Assembly: GCF_014652855.1 (NCBI RefSeq)
Contig: NZ_BMZP01000018.1
Location: forward strand, 1-60,277
Reading direction: 5' to 3'
Origin: Novosphingobium pokkalii
GTDB taxonomy: Bacteria; Pseudomonadota; Alphaproteobacteria; Sphingomonadales; Sphingomonadaceae
Length of the DNA stretch: 60,277 nucleotides
In this document: one piece after another, positions 1 to 9,247 of the stretch
Layout: each line of letters begins with the position of its first letter
Numbering within the stretch: position 1 is the stretch's first letter
Notes under the pieces: generated by a model
What the model saw: only the letters and a program-made list of their open reading frames with translations
Told to the model about the DNA's origin: nothing
Databases searched by the model: none
Program-made: the position numbers and the translations under genes

Positions 1-131
1 GCCAGCGTGACCTGGATTGCACGGAATTTGAGTCAGACCCCCTTTTGCACGCCGGTCCACACCATAACCACCACCGGCCCCATTCCGCCCTTGCCGGTAG
101 CACCCCGGCAGAGGCATATGGGCACATCGGC

Positions 132-171
132 GCATCAGGTCATGGGGGGCATGCCCCCCATGACCTGATGC
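132..171. repeat. 40-bp perfect palindrome
   Basis: A perfect 20+20 nt inverted repeat with no spacer is centred at 151/152; its core is GGGGGGCATGCCCCCC and its outer arm begins GCATCAGGTCATG. There is no adjacent T-run, so it is not an ordinary intrinsic terminator. It lies upstream of decayed genes and could be a terminator relic or the end of a deleted mobile element. Nothing else recognisable is seen in bases 1-372. Confidence 0.85.
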
Positions 172-372
172 CCAAACTCGCGGCATGACGACATCGGCTT
201 GAGCTTAACTTCGCCGCAAATCTGTCCAGGAAGGCGGGGCCACCTCACAGCACCATGGCGATGTGCCAATCGTGCTTGCGCGCAAAGGCCAGGATCCGCT
301 CGGCCGAGCGCGTGCCGGCCACGCCGCTTGCCATATCGAAATCGAGCGCGGGGTCGATCACGGCGGCAGTCT

Positions 373-600
373 GTGCAGGTTGCCGATACGCTCAAGGCGA
401 TCGGCAATGCGCGCCGGCTCATGCTGCCGTGCAAGCTGGTCGAGCATGGCGAGATGACGGTCGGCGATCTCGCCCGCGAGGTTGGGCTGTCGCAATCGGC
501 CTCCTCGAAGCACTTCGCCCGCATCCGGGCGAAGGCCTCGTGACCTACCGGCGCGAGAGCCAGGCGTTGTGGTACGCGCTGGCCGATGCGCTGCGGTCGA
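373..600 (+). pseudogene. Broken ArsR/BigR-like repressor
   Basis: Winged-helix repressor of the ArsR type, the class that includes BigR, which senses sulfide or persulfide. The stretch 373-540 encodes VADTLKAIGNARRLM, then VGDLAREVGLSQSASSKHFA, the recognition helix region. At about 526-531 the frame shifts by the equivalent of one lost base, and the wing continues in another frame as EGLVTYRRESQALWYALAD. No convincing start codon or N-terminus precedes it. The end runs straight into a rhodanese domain with no intergenic space, so sequence has also been deleted at the junction. Not expected to make a functional protein. Confidence 0.75.
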
Positions 601-967
601 TGCCGGCGCCCACTTGGTCGACGTTCGCGGCGCTGACGAGCACGCGCGCGAGCGCATTCCCGGCGCGCTGGACATTCCCCTCGACCGCATCGGCGATATG
701 CCGTGCGATGGTCGCCCGGTCGTTTTCCACTGCAAGTCGGGGATGCGCACCGCCGCCCATGCGGTGCAGCTCGGGGCGGCCACAGGCGGGAGCCCGGCCT
801 ATATCCTTGCCGGCGTCCTGCTCGGCATGTTCGTTGCGCCCGGATTCCTGGGCCTGGCGGCATTCGTCGGCGCCGGCCTGCTATTTTCGGGGATCACGGG
901 ATGGTGCGGCATGGCCAGCCTGCTGCGCATCATGCCGTGGAACCGGCAAGCGGCTGGCCGGGGGTGA
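596..967 (+). pseudogene. Rhodanese-DUF2892 (YgaP-like) remnant
   Basis: Remnant of a membrane-linked sulfurtransferase. The rhodanese half shows VDVRGADEHARERIPGALDI and the active-site loop HCKSGMRTAAH (Cys present). Soon after that loop the usual C-terminal rhodanese segment is missing and the reading passes directly into a hydrophobic DUF2892-type pair of helices (ILAGVLLGMFVAPGFLGLAA onward), ending at a stop at 965-967. The frame has no start of its own because its N-terminus is fused to the broken ArsR gene. ArsR, rhodanese/DUF2892 and TauE together match the bigR-type sulfide-oxidation operon. Internal deletion plus missing start make it a pseudogene. Confidence 0.7.
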
Positions 968-970
968 TCG

Positions 971-1240
971 ATGGATAGCGCCACGATCCTGGAAGCCTTG
1001 TGTCGGGGGGCATGATCGGCGCGATCCTCGGCTTGGTCGGGGGTGGCGGGTCGATCCTTGCCGTTCCGCTGTTGATCTATGTCGTGGGGGTGGGATCGCC
1101 GCACGCCGCGATCGGCACGGCGGCCGTGGCCGTTATGGTCAATGCCCTGGCCAGCCTGATCGGCCATGCCCGTGCAGGCCGGGTGAAATGGCGGTGCGCC
1201 AGCGTCTTTGCTCTGTTGGGCATGATCCTGCGTTGCGGGC
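971..1240 (+). pseudogene. TauE/SafE permease fragment
   Basis: N-terminal fragment of a sulfite/organosulfonate exporter of the TauE/SafE family. It starts at ATG 971 (MDSATILEALC), but a frameshift near 1003 moves the reading into the frame holding GGMIGAILGLVGGGGSILAV and IGTAAVAVMVNALASLIGHA, both typical of the family's first helices. The family is usually about 250 residues; here homology ends near 1240 and the rest is gone, just before the stop of the convergent HNH gene. Together with the two upstream remnants it marks a lost sulfide/sulfite detoxification operon. Confidence 0.7.
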
Positions 1241-1261
1241 CTGAGACCAGCGCCGCCCGGA

Positions 1262-1921
1262 TCAGCTTTCCAGTTCCACGTCCCAATAGAGCCAGTCGCG
1301 CCAGCTTTCGTGCAGGTGATTGGGCGGGAAAGCGCGGCCCTTTTCCTGCAATTGCCAGGTGGTGGGGCGGATCGGCTCTTCCATCAAGCGCATGTGCGCC
1401 TGGGCCGGGGTGCGGCCGCCCTTGGCCATGTTGCACGGGGCGCAGGCCGTGGTGACGTTTTCCCAGGTGGTGCGTCCGCCCAGACGGCGCGGCACCACGT
1501 GGTCGAACGTCAGGTGCTCGCCGCTGCCGCAATACTGGCAGACGAAGCGATCGCGCAGGAACAGGTTGAAGCGGGTGAAGGCGGGAAACTCGCTGGGCTT
1601 CACATATTGCCGCAGCGCGATCACCGAAGGGATCTTCATGTCCAGCGACGGGCTGTGCACCGCGCGGTCATAAGTGGCGATGATGTCCACCCGTTCGAGG
1701 AACACCGCCTTGATCGCGGTCTGCCAAGGCCACAGACTGAGCGGATAATAGCTGAGCGGGGTGTAGTCGGCATTCAGCACCAGCGCCGGGCAATTGTCGA
1801 GATGGCGGTTGGATGCCAGCAAACGCGGTGTGGCGGCGCTATCGCCGCTATGGGGCCTGGCCGCAGCCGCCCGTTCGATCAGCGCCTGGTGAAGCATGCT
1901 CCGCTCGCGCTCCTGTGCCAC
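1262..1921 (-). CDS. HNH endonuclease family protein
   Basis: Cytosolic HNH nuclease-fold protein of about 219 residues, of a type widespread in alphaproteobacteria and of unproven role. The zinc/HNH core lies near residues 133-175: CQYCGSGEHLTFDHVVPRRL, then TTWENVTTACAPCNMAKGG, giving two CxxC pairs around the HNH histidine. The C-terminus (HESWRDWLYWDVELES) is also typical. The longest start is a GTG at 1921 with a GGAAG-like ribosome site five bases before it; an ATG at 1897 (211 residues) is nearly as good. It stands alone and converges on the decayed TauE fragment. Confidence 0.88.
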   Translation of the reverse strand: MAQERERSMLHQALIERAAAARPHSGDSAATPRLLASNRHLDNCPALVLNADYTPLSYYPLSLWPWQTAIKAVFLERVDIIATYDRAVHSPSLDMKIPSVIALRQYVKPSEFPAFTRFNLFLRDRFVCQYCGSGEHLTFDHVVPRRLGGRTTWENVTTACAPCNMAKGGRTPAQAHMRLMEEPIRPTTWQLQEKGRAFPPNHLHESWRDWLYWDVELES

Positions 1922-2069
1922 ATCGGCTTCCGCCTCGCTCGGGGCGAGGCATGAAGGACAGGCATGACCGCTTCATGACGCATGCACACAACGAACACCT
2001 TTGCGCGCTTCCGGTCAAGGCCCGACTGCCGCAGGGGAGGGGCAGCCGGGCTTTATCCACAGCTTGGCG

Positions 2070-3500
2070 TTACCGCGCGAAGGCGGTGACCAGATCATAG
2101 AGATAGGCGCGACCGGTCAGCAGCGACTTGACCTCGATGCGCTCGTTCAGGCCGTGCACGCCGTTGCCGTCCGGGTTGCCCCACAGGCCGGGCACGCCGT
2201 AGGTCGGGATACCCACCGCTTCAAGGAAGATGCCGTCGGTTGCCCCGGTGGACATGTCGGGCACCACCGGCACGCCGGGGAAGTACTGTGCCGAAAGCTT
2301 TTCCATCGGGCCGATGATCCTGGGATCGAGCGCGGGCGCCTTGGCCAGCGGGCGCTGCGGCGGCACCAGGCTGACAGTCACGCCGGGGTCGGCCACGACC
2401 TTTTGCAGCGCGGCCTGGATTTCCTCCACCGAATGGCCGGGGAAGATGCGGCAGTTGACATTGGCCCCGGCGCGCTGCGGCAGGGCGTTGTTGGCATGGC
2501 CGCCATCGAGCAGCGTGGCAACGCAGGTGGTGCGCAGCTTGGAGTGATAGGTGCGATCGGTGTTGACCAGCTTTTCCGCCTCGGCAAAGGCCGGGCTGCC
2601 GATCGGGTTGGCGGCCAGCGCCTGCATGGCCTGGCCCATGGCGCCGCCACGCGCGGCACCTGCCTTGGCGAAATAGGTGCGCGTGGTGTCGCTCAGTTCG
2701 GCAGGGAAATCGTAATCGCGCAAGCGGCCCAGCGCATCGGCCAGCTCGTAGATCGCGTTGTCGCGCACGGGAATGGAGCTGTGGCCGCCGGGGTTGCGGG
2801 TTTCGAAGCGATAGTTCTGTACTGCCTTTTCACCCACCTGGATCGACTGGTTGACGAGGTGGCCGCCTTCGGACAGCCCCTTGCCGTCGGTCTTGCCGCC
2901 GCCGCCTTCGTTGAGGGCGAATTCCGCGTCGATCAACGCGCGTTTGTTCTGGGCCAGCCATTGCGCGCCGTTGAAGGCCCAGGTGGTTTCCTCGCCGCAG
3001 GTCAGCGCTAGCTTGACCGTGCGCTTGAGCGGCTTGGCGGCCTTGAGGCGCACCATGGTGTCCACCCAGATCGCCGCCATCGCCTTGTCGTCGGCGGTGC
3101 CGCGCCCATAGAAATAGCCGCCTTCCTCGATCAGCGTGAAGGGATCGCGCTCCCAGTCGGCCCGCTTGGCTTCCACCACGTCGAGATGGGCGAGCAGCAG
3201 GATCGGCTTGGCGGTCTTCGAGGTGCCGGGCAGAACGGTGACAAGGCCGCCGTCCTTGGGGTGCTCGGGCGTGGAAAACAGCGTGATCTGGCTATCGGGA
3301 TAGCCCGCAGCCTTGAGATGCGCGGCCATGCGTTCGGCCGCCAGGGTGCACGAACCGGTGCTGACTGTGGTGTTGGTTTCCACCAGTTCCTTGTAGATCG
3401 CGCGGAACTGGGTTTCGCCGGTATCGGGTGCGGCGAGGGCCGGCGTGGCCAGCAGGGCCAGCGTCAGGGAGGTGGCCGTCAAAAGAGAGGATCGCATCAT
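2070..3500 (-). CDS. Secreted M20-family metallopeptidase
   Basis: Zinc-dependent exopeptidase/deacylase of the M20/M25/M40 family, 476 residues. The start is taken at tandem ATGs (3500 or 3497), which gives a clean signal peptide (TSLTLALLATPALAA), so it is exported. Metal and catalytic residues are visible: H105 and D107 in LLLAHLDVVEA, D137 in YGRGTADDKA, the Glu pair in CGEETTWAF near 170, and a later GGHSSIP segment from the dimerisation domain. It is divergent from gyrB with 137 bp between the starts. The substrate cannot be told from sequence. Confidence 0.9.
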   Translation of the reverse strand: MMRSSLLTATSLTLALLATPALAAPDTGETQFRAIYKELVETNTTVSTGSCTLAAERMAAHLKAAGYPDSQITLFSTPEHPKDGGLVTVLPGTSKTAKPILLLAHLDVVEAKRADWERDPFTLIEEGGYFYGRGTADDKAMAAIWVDTMVRLKAAKPLKRTVKLALTCGEETTWAFNGAQWLAQNKRALIDAEFALNEGGGGKTDGKGLSEGGHLVNQSIQVGEKAVQNYRFETRNPGGHSSIPVRDNAIYELADALGRLRDYDFPAELSDTTRTYFAKAGAARGGAMGQAMQALAANPIGSPAFAEAEKLVNTDRTYHSKLRTTCVATLLDGGHANNALPQRAGANVNCRIFPGHSVEEIQAALQKVVADPGVTVSLVPPQRPLAKAPALDPRIIGPMEKLSAQYFPGVPVVPDMSTGATDGIFLEAVGIPTYGVPGLWGNPDGNGVHGLNERIEVKSLLTGRAYLYDLVTAFAR

Positions 3501-3637
3501 CAAAAGCCCCACTGTTTTCTGGGTGCAAACTGCGATGAAGCGTGTGGGCGCGCAAGTGTCGTCTTCCGTCTCGCCCCCTGTGCAAAACCTGGCCAATCCG
3601 CTTGGGTTTTGCCGGCAAAGTGCCTATGTGCAAAACT

Positions 3638-6157
3638 ATGGCCAGCACCAACGAAAATACCCCGAACACCAATTCCTATGGCGCCGACTCGATCAAGGTC
3701 TTGAAGGGCCTTGATGCGGTGCGCAAGCGCCCCGGCATGTACATCGGCGACACCGACGATGGCTCGGGCCTGCACCACATGGTGTTTGAAGTGTCGGACA
3801 ACGCGATCGACGAGGCGTTGGCTGGTCATTGCGACCTGGTGCTGATCGAACTCAATCCCGATGGCTCGGTCTCGGTCGAGGATAACGGGCGCGGCATTCC
3901 CACCGATATCCATGCCGAGGAAGGCGTCTCGGCCGCCGAAGTGATCATGACCCAGCTCCACGCGGGCGGGAAGTTCGAGAACACGTCCGACGACAACGCC
4001 TACAAGGTTTCGGGCGGCCTGCACGGCGTGGGCGTGTCGGTGGTCAACGCGCTGTCGGAATGGCTGGAACTGACCATCTGGCGCGAGGGCAAGGAACACT
4101 GGATGAAGTTTGCCCACGGCGATGCCGTGGCGCCGCTGAAAGTGACCGGGGACGCGCCACTTGCTCCCAATGGGCAGCCCAAGAAGGGCACGCGCGTGAC
4201 CTTCTCGGCCAGCCACGACACGTTCAAGAACGTGACCGAGTTCGATTTCGACAAGCTGGAACACCGCTACCGCGAACTCGCCTTCCTCAATTCGGGTGTG
4301 CGCATCCTGTTGCGTGACAAGCGCCATGAAGAGGTCAAGGAGCACGATCTCTATTACGAAGGTGGCATTGCCGCTTTCGTGAAGTACCTCGATCGCAACA
4401 AGCAGGCGCTGATCCCCGAGCCCATCGCGATTTCGGCGATGCGCGACGGCATCGGCATCGATGTCGCGCTGGAATGGAACGACAGCTACTACGAAAACGT
4501 GCTGTGTTTCACCAACAACATCCCGCAGCGCGATGGCGGCACGCACCTGGCCGCATTCCGCGCCGCGCTGACCCGTACGCTCAACGGCTATGCCGATCGG
4601 TCCGGCCTGCTCAAGAAGGAAAAGGTCTCCCTTTCGGGCGACGACATGCGCGAAGGGCTGACCGCGATCGTTTCGGTCAAGCTGCCCGATCCGAAGTTTT
4701 CCAGCCAGACAAAGGACAAGCTGGTTTCTTCCGAAGTGCGCCAGCCGCTCGAAAGCCTGATGGCCGACAAGATGAGCGAATGGCTGGAGGAAAACCCGGC
4801 CCATGCCAAGGCGGTGATCGCCAAGGTGATCGACGCCGCCGCCGCGCGCGAAGCAGCCCGCCGCGCCCGCGAACTGACCCGCCGCAAAGGCGCGATGGAT
4901 ATTGCCAGCCTGCCCGGCAAGCTGGCCGACTGCCAGGAACGTGACGCCAGCAAGTGCGAACTGTTCCTGGTCGAAGGCGATTCGGCCGGTGGCAGCGCCA
5001 AGCAGGGCCGCGACCGCAAGACCCAGGCGATCCTGCCCCTGCGTGGCAAGATCCTCAACGTGGAGCGAGCGCGGTTCGACCGCATCATTTCCTCGCGCGA
5101 AGTGGGCACCCTGATCCAGGCCATGGGCACGGGCATCCGCGACGAATTCAACCTGGAAAAGCTGCGCTATCACAAGATCGTGATCATGACCGACGCCGAC
5201 GTCGACGGCGCGCATATCCGCACCCTGCTGCTCACGTTCTTCCACCGCCAGATGCCCGACATCATCCGCGCGGGGCACCTGTTCATCGCCCAGCCGCCGC
5301 TCTACAAGGTCGCCAAGGGCCGCAGCGAGGTCTACCTCAAGGACAACGCCGCGCTCGATCGCTATCTGGTCGAGGCGGGCCTTGCCGGCCGCGTGCTGGA
5401 AACGCCGGGCGGCGCGCGTGGCAGCCAGGAATTGACCGAACTGGTCGAACACGCCCTGCGCCTGCGCAACCTGATGGGCTTCGTGCCGCGCCGCTACAAC
5501 CCGGATATCGTGGAAGCGCTGGCGCTGGCCGGGGCGCTCGATCCCGACCTTTCGGCCGAGGCGCGCACGGCTGCGCTCGCCCGCGCCGCCGCGTGGCTCG
5601 ATCGCGGCGATCCCGAAGCGCAGTGGAATGCGCAGATCAGCGAGGATGGCGGCTATCACATCCAGCGCGCCTGGCGTGGCGTGACCGATCATCACATGAT
5701 CGAGGCCGGCTTCCTGACCAGCGCCGAAGCGCGCAAGCTGGCCCGCCTCGCGGCTGAACATGCCGAAGTCTATACCGGCGTGGCCCGCTTGGTGCGCGCC
5801 AGCGCCGCCGCGCCGGAAGCCGAGACCCAGCCGACCGCCGATGGCGAAGACGCGCCCGCCGCCCGGGCTGAAAGCAAGGACGGCGGCATCACCCGCCCGT
5901 CGCAATTGCTCGAAGCGGTCATGGCCAATGGCCGCAAGGGAATGTCGATCCAGCGCTACAAGGGGCTGGGCGAGATGAACGCGGAACAGCTCTGGGAAAC
6001 CACGCTCGATCCCGAAGTCCGCTCGCTGCTCCAGGTCAAGGTGGAAGACGCCGACGTGACCGACGAGATATTCACCCGCCTGATGGGCGACGTGGTCGAA
6101 CCGCGCCGCGACTTCATCCAGGAAAACGCCCTCAACGTGGCCAACCTGGACGTCTGA
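3638..6157 (+). CDS. gyrB: DNA gyrase subunit B
   Basis: ATPase subunit of DNA gyrase, 839 residues, acting with GyrA to introduce negative supercoils. The GHKL ATPase domain is first (MYIGDTDDGSGLHHMVFEV, then NAIDEAL, then GGLHGVGVSVVNALSEW). The TOPRIM domain follows: EGDSAGGSAKQGRDRK near 443, and DADVDGAHIRT near 519 with the Mg-binding acidic residues. The tail carries RYKGLGEMNAEQLWETT. A roughly 150-residue insert between these, as in other proteobacterial GyrB, is present. ATG 3638 is chosen because the conserved region begins soon after it; an in-frame ATG at 3626 would add four residues. Confidence 0.98.
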   Translation: MASTNENTPNTNSYGADSIKVLKGLDAVRKRPGMYIGDTDDGSGLHHMVFEVSDNAIDEALAGHCDLVLIELNPDGSVSVEDNGRGIPTDIHAEEGVSAAEVIMTQLHAGGKFENTSDDNAYKVSGGLHGVGVSVVNALSEWLELTIWREGKEHWMKFAHGDAVAPLKVTGDAPLAPNGQPKKGTRVTFSASHDTFKNVTEFDFDKLEHRYRELAFLNSGVRILLRDKRHEEVKEHDLYYEGGIAAFVKYLDRNKQALIPEPIAISAMRDGIGIDVALEWNDSYYENVLCFTNNIPQRDGGTHLAAFRAALTRTLNGYADRSGLLKKEKVSLSGDDMREGLTAIVSVKLPDPKFSSQTKDKLVSSEVRQPLESLMADKMSEWLEENPAHAKAVIAKVIDAAAAREAARRARELTRRKGAMDIASLPGKLADCQERDASKCELFLVEGDSAGGSAKQGRDRKTQAILPLRGKILNVERARFDRIISSREVGTLIQAMGTGIRDEFNLEKLRYHKIVIMTDADVDGAHIRTLLLTFFHRQMPDIIRAGHLFIAQPPLYKVAKGRSEVYLKDNAALDRYLVEAGLAGRVLETPGGARGSQELTELVEHALRLRNLMGFVPRRYNPDIVEALALAGALDPDLSAEARTAALARAAAWLDRGDPEAQWNAQISEDGGYHIQRAWRGVTDHHMIEAGFLTSAEARKLARLAAEHAEVYTGVARLVRASAAAPEAETQPTADGEDAPAARAESKDGGITRPSQLLEAVMANGRKGMSIQRYKGLGEMNAEQLWETTLDPEVRSLLQVKVEDADVTDEIFTRLMGDVVEPRRDFIQENALNVANLDV

Positions 6158-6161
6158 GGCG

Positions 6162-6410
6162 ATGAGCACGCAGACCATCCCCTGGGACCAGGCCGCCACG
6201 ATGATCGATCTGGAAGGCCGCACGCCGATCATCGGCACGATCCGCGACTGTGCGCTGCACTTCTCGCTCTACAAGCCACACGCCCGCGAAAACGCGCGCG
6301 TGCTGCTGACCGTGCCGATCCACCGCGAGGGCCGCAAGACCCGCACCTGGCTGCTCGATCCGCCCGAAATCGCCGAACTGGCGGACCGCCTGGCGCGCGA
6401 GACGCAGTAA
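6162..6410 (+). CDS. Small conserved protein downstream of gyrB
   Basis: 82-residue soluble protein of unknown function (MSTQTIPWDQAATMIDLEGR...). Its ATG lies four bases after the gyrB stop, and GAGG, overlapping that stop (TGAGGCGATG), acts as ribosome site, so it is translationally close to gyrB and probably cotranscribed. No signal peptide, membrane segment or cysteine motif beyond one Cys is seen. It is rich in charged residues and ends in a helical EIAELADRLARET stretch. A family name cannot be given from sequence. Confidence 0.75.
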   Translation: MSTQTIPWDQAATMIDLEGRTPIIGTIRDCALHFSLYKPHARENARVLLTVPIHREGRKTRTWLLDPPEIAELADRLARETQ

Positions 6411-6424
6411 GACCAGCGCTGCGC

Positions 6425-6451
6425 CTGGTCCCGGATCAAGTCCAGGGCCAG
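6425..6451. repeat. Degenerate copy of dispersed CCGGATCAAGTCC repeat
   Basis: CCCGGATCAAGTCCAGGG sits between the convergent genes ending at 6410 and 6469. It matches the core of the better-preserved inverted-repeat element at 33478-33565. The flanking CCTGG/CCAGG bases allow a hairpin, so it may also act as a transcription end. Confidence 0.6.
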
Positions 6452-6468
6452 GCACAAGTCCTACCGGC

Positions 6469-7467
6469 TCACGCCGCCGGCATCTGCTGGCTGGCGCAGT
6501 GGAAGCCGCCGCCGCCCACCAGCACGGCATCGCCCATCACGCCCACGGTGGCGCGACCGGGGAACAGGGCGCCGATCGCTTCCACCCCGGCTTGGTCGTG
6601 AACCGAGCCGAAGATCGGCACGACCACCAGATGGCTGGTGATCACGAAATTCATGTAGCTGGCCGGCTGGATCGTGCCGCCCCATGTGATGCGGCCGGGC
6701 GAAGGGACTTCGACCACCTCCACGCCGAAGTCGCGGGCGCGGGCGGCCGCGTCGGCATAGATCGCCGCGTTGGGATCGTCCGGCCCGGTGGCGCGGGGCA
6801 GGGCGAGGCGGTTGGGGCCAACGAAGCGGGCGAGGTTGTCGACGTGGCCATCGGTGTGGTCGTTGATCAGCCCGTCGCCCAGCCACAGCACGCGATCATA
6901 GCCGAGGTCTCGCTTCAGGCGCAGCTCCAGGTCGGCGCGCGAGAGGTGCGGATTGCGGTTGGGATTGAGCAGGCACTGCTCGGTCGTGGCGACCAGGCCG
7001 GTGCCATCGCCATCGAGCGCGCCGCCTTCCAGCACCCAGTCGGCCTTGCTGGCAGCCAGGCCCGCACTGGCGGCCAGATCGGCGCCGATCTCCTGGTCTC
7101 CGGGCATCAGGTACTTGCCGCCCCAGCCGTTGAAGCCGAACAGTTGCGCGCGGCGCCCGCCCGCCCCATCGGACACCACGAGCGGGCCAGTATCGCGCAG
7201 CCACACGTCGCCATAGACGCGCTCCTCGATCGTGACGGCGGCGCTGGCCAGCCGCTCGGCGCGCATGCGGTTGGCCGCATCGCGCACCACCAGGCGCACG
7301 GGCTGGCCGGTCTCGGCCACAGCGCTGGCAAACTGGGCGATCTGCTCCTGGGCGCGGTCGATCACGCCCGACCATTCGTCGGCCAGATGGGGAAAGCCCA
7401 CCCACAGCCAGTCCTGCGGGGCGAATTCGGGCGGCATCAGGCCGCCCGTGAACGTGGTGTCGGTCAT
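6469..7467 (-). CDS. aguA: Agmatine deiminase
   Basis: Peptidylarginine-deiminase-fold enzyme converting agmatine to N-carbamoylputrescine, a route to putrescine. 332 residues, slightly shorter than many AguA proteins. Family signatures: VYGDVWLRDTGPL, FNGWGGKY, NDHTDGHVDNLARF (catalytic His/Asp), and the C-terminal nucleophile loop GGGGFHCASQQMP with Cys324. The ATG at 7467 lies nine bases past the stop of the upstream M28 peptidase gene, so the two form one minus-strand unit. The partner N-carbamoylputrescine amidase (AguB) is not in the window. Some family members deiminate other guanidines, so substrate identity is inferred. Confidence 0.92.
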   Translation of the reverse strand: MTDTTFTGGLMPPEFAPQDWLWVGFPHLADEWSGVIDRAQEQIAQFASAVAETGQPVRLVVRDAANRMRAERLASAAVTIEERVYGDVWLRDTGPLVVSDGAGGRRAQLFGFNGWGGKYLMPGDQEIGADLAASAGLAASKADWVLEGGALDGDGTGLVATTEQCLLNPNRNPHLSRADLELRLKRDLGYDRVLWLGDGLINDHTDGHVDNLARFVGPNRLALPRATGPDDPNAAIYADAAARARDFGVEVVEVPSPGRITWGGTIQPASYMNFVITSHLVVVPIFGSVHDQAGVEAIGALFPGRATVGVMGDAVLVGGGGFHCASQQMPAA

Positions 7468-7476
7468 GCGTTGTGC

Positions 7477-9123
7477 TTACTTGCTCTTGGTGACGGTGGC
7501 GCGGCTGGCATCGCGGATGGCGCGGAATTCGTCGCCCTGATGCCAGTTGGGCCAGGTCGTGCCGGTCGCCAGCGCGCGGCCGAGGCGGTAGTACAGCTCC
7601 ACTTCCTGGGCCATGCCGGTCATGTCCCAGCTATCGGAATATTCGTCCGAAGGCTGGTGATAGTGATGCTCGACATAGTCTTCGGTGGCCGCTTCGCCGG
7701 CCTTGGTGCCGCCATTGACCAGATCGGTGCCCCGGCCCACGGCGAACATCGGCACGCCGCGCTTGGCCAGGCTGAAGTGGTCGGAGCGGTAATAGTGGCC
7801 GCGCTCGGGATGGTCTTCGGGCGTTTCGGTCAGGTGCATCTGCGTTTCCACGCGGCGCAGGATCGCGGTGAGGTCGGACTTGTCGCCACCGGTCACCTGC
7901 ACGTCGCGCGTCGGGCCGATCAGCGAGAGCGCGTCCATGTTCACTCCGCCCACGGTGCGGGCCAGCGGATAGACCGGATGCTGGGCATAGAATTCCGAAC
8001 CCAGCAGGCCCGATTCCTCCAGCGTCCAGGCGGCAAAGACCTGGGTGCGCGGCGTGGGGCCGGCGCGGCGGTTCATGTCGGCCAGCGCCACCAGCGCGCC
8101 CACACCGCTGGCATTGTCGATCGCGCCGTTGCAGATGTCGTCACCGGTGGCATCGGGCTTGCAGTGGCCCAAGTGATCCCAGTGGCCCGAATAGAGCACA
8201 TATTCGTTGGCTCGGCTGGTGCCGGGGATCACCCCGATGACGTTGTGCGAGGTGCTGTGCGTCACCGTGTTGTCGAACGACAGGCTGGCCTTGGCGCCCA
8301 GCGGCACGGCGTGGAAGCCCTTCTGCTTGGCCGCGGCGGACAGTGCGGCAAAATCCTTGCCGGCGGCCTGGAAGATCGCCTCGGCCACCGGGCGGCGGAT
8401 CCAGCCGTTGGCTTCGGTCTGGTCGAAGCCCTTGTTGGCGCTGGCCACGAAATTGCCGGTGCCGCCGCTCGATTCCAGCACGTTCCAGCCATAGGCGGCC
8501 GGGAAGGTGTCGTGCACGATCAGCGCTGCCTTGGCGCCATGGCGTGCGGCTTCGGCATACTTGTAGGGCCAGCGGCCATACCAGGTCATGCGGCGGCCCT
8601 TGAACAGGCCCTGCTCGTCGGCGTTCTCGTAATCCGGGTCGTTGACCAGGATCACCGCGATCTTGCCCTTCATGTCGACGCCGGCATAATCGTCCCAGCC
8701 CAGTTCGGGCGCAGTGATGCCATAGCCGACGAATACCAGCTCGCTGGCATCGATCGCGGTGTGCTGCGCCTCGCGATAGGAGCCGACCACGAAATCGGCG
8801 CCGGGCTTGAACGACAGGCTGCCCACGGTCAGCGGGCTGATGTTCTTGGCCGCGATGGTCACCATCGGCACGGGTTGCAGCCATTGCCCCTTGTTGCCGG
8901 GCTTGAGGCCGGCCGCCTTGAAGCGGGTGATGATCGCATCGAGCACGGCCTGCTCCTTCGGCCCGCTCGGCGCGCGGCCTTCCAGTTCATCCGATGCCAG
9001 GGTCTTGATCGCTTCGCGCATCAGCGGCACCGGCACTGCGGGAACGGGTGCTGCAAGGACAGGGGCAGCCACGGCAGTGGCCAGCAGGGCGGCAGCCGCG
9101 CGGGCGGCAAAGGAAACACGCAT
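7477..9123 (-). CDS. Secreted M28-family aminopeptidase
   Basis: Exported zinc peptidase of the M28 family, 548 residues. ATG 9123 gives a signal peptide (FAARAAAALLATAVAAPVLA). A protease-associated-type insert (near ASELVFVGYGITAPELGWDD) precedes the catalytic part. Zinc ligands and the catalytic Glu are visible in YSGHWDHLG, CNGAIDNASGVGALVALADM, WTLEESGLLGSEFY and YYRSDHFSLAKRGVPMFAVG, with a late HHYHQPSDEY. It is the first gene of a two-gene unit with aguA and is divergent from glnE (124 bp between starts). The substrate is unknown. Confidence 0.9.
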   Translation of the reverse strand: MRVSFAARAAAALLATAVAAPVLAAPVPAVPVPLMREAIKTLASDELEGRAPSGPKEQAVLDAIITRFKAAGLKPGNKGQWLQPVPMVTIAAKNISPLTVGSLSFKPGADFVVGSYREAQHTAIDASELVFVGYGITAPELGWDDYAGVDMKGKIAVILVNDPDYENADEQGLFKGRRMTWYGRWPYKYAEAARHGAKAALIVHDTFPAAYGWNVLESSGGTGNFVASANKGFDQTEANGWIRRPVAEAIFQAAGKDFAALSAAAKQKGFHAVPLGAKASLSFDNTVTHSTSHNVIGVIPGTSRANEYVLYSGHWDHLGHCKPDATGDDICNGAIDNASGVGALVALADMNRRAGPTPRTQVFAAWTLEESGLLGSEFYAQHPVYPLARTVGGVNMDALSLIGPTRDVQVTGGDKSDLTAILRRVETQMHLTETPEDHPERGHYYRSDHFSLAKRGVPMFAVGRGTDLVNGGTKAGEAATEDYVEHHYHQPSDEYSDSWDMTGMAQEVELYYRLGRALATGTTWPNWHQGDEFRAIRDASRATVTKSK

Positions 9124-9247
9124 GGGGGCAAATCCCTTTTTGCAAACATCCCGCGCCATGGGGGGGCGCGCGGGCCTCATGCCGGCTACTTGGCAGAGGC
9201 GGCCCGCTGCGGCAAGACGGCCAGCCCCAAGGATGAGAGGAACTGGC

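Noticed and set aside
3500..6238. Long minus-strand open frame (about 900 codons) opposite gyrB
   Set aside because: It mirrors the codon bias of gyrB in GC-rich DNA, is rich in His/Gln/Gly/Val/Ala as antisense frames are, and has no family motifs.
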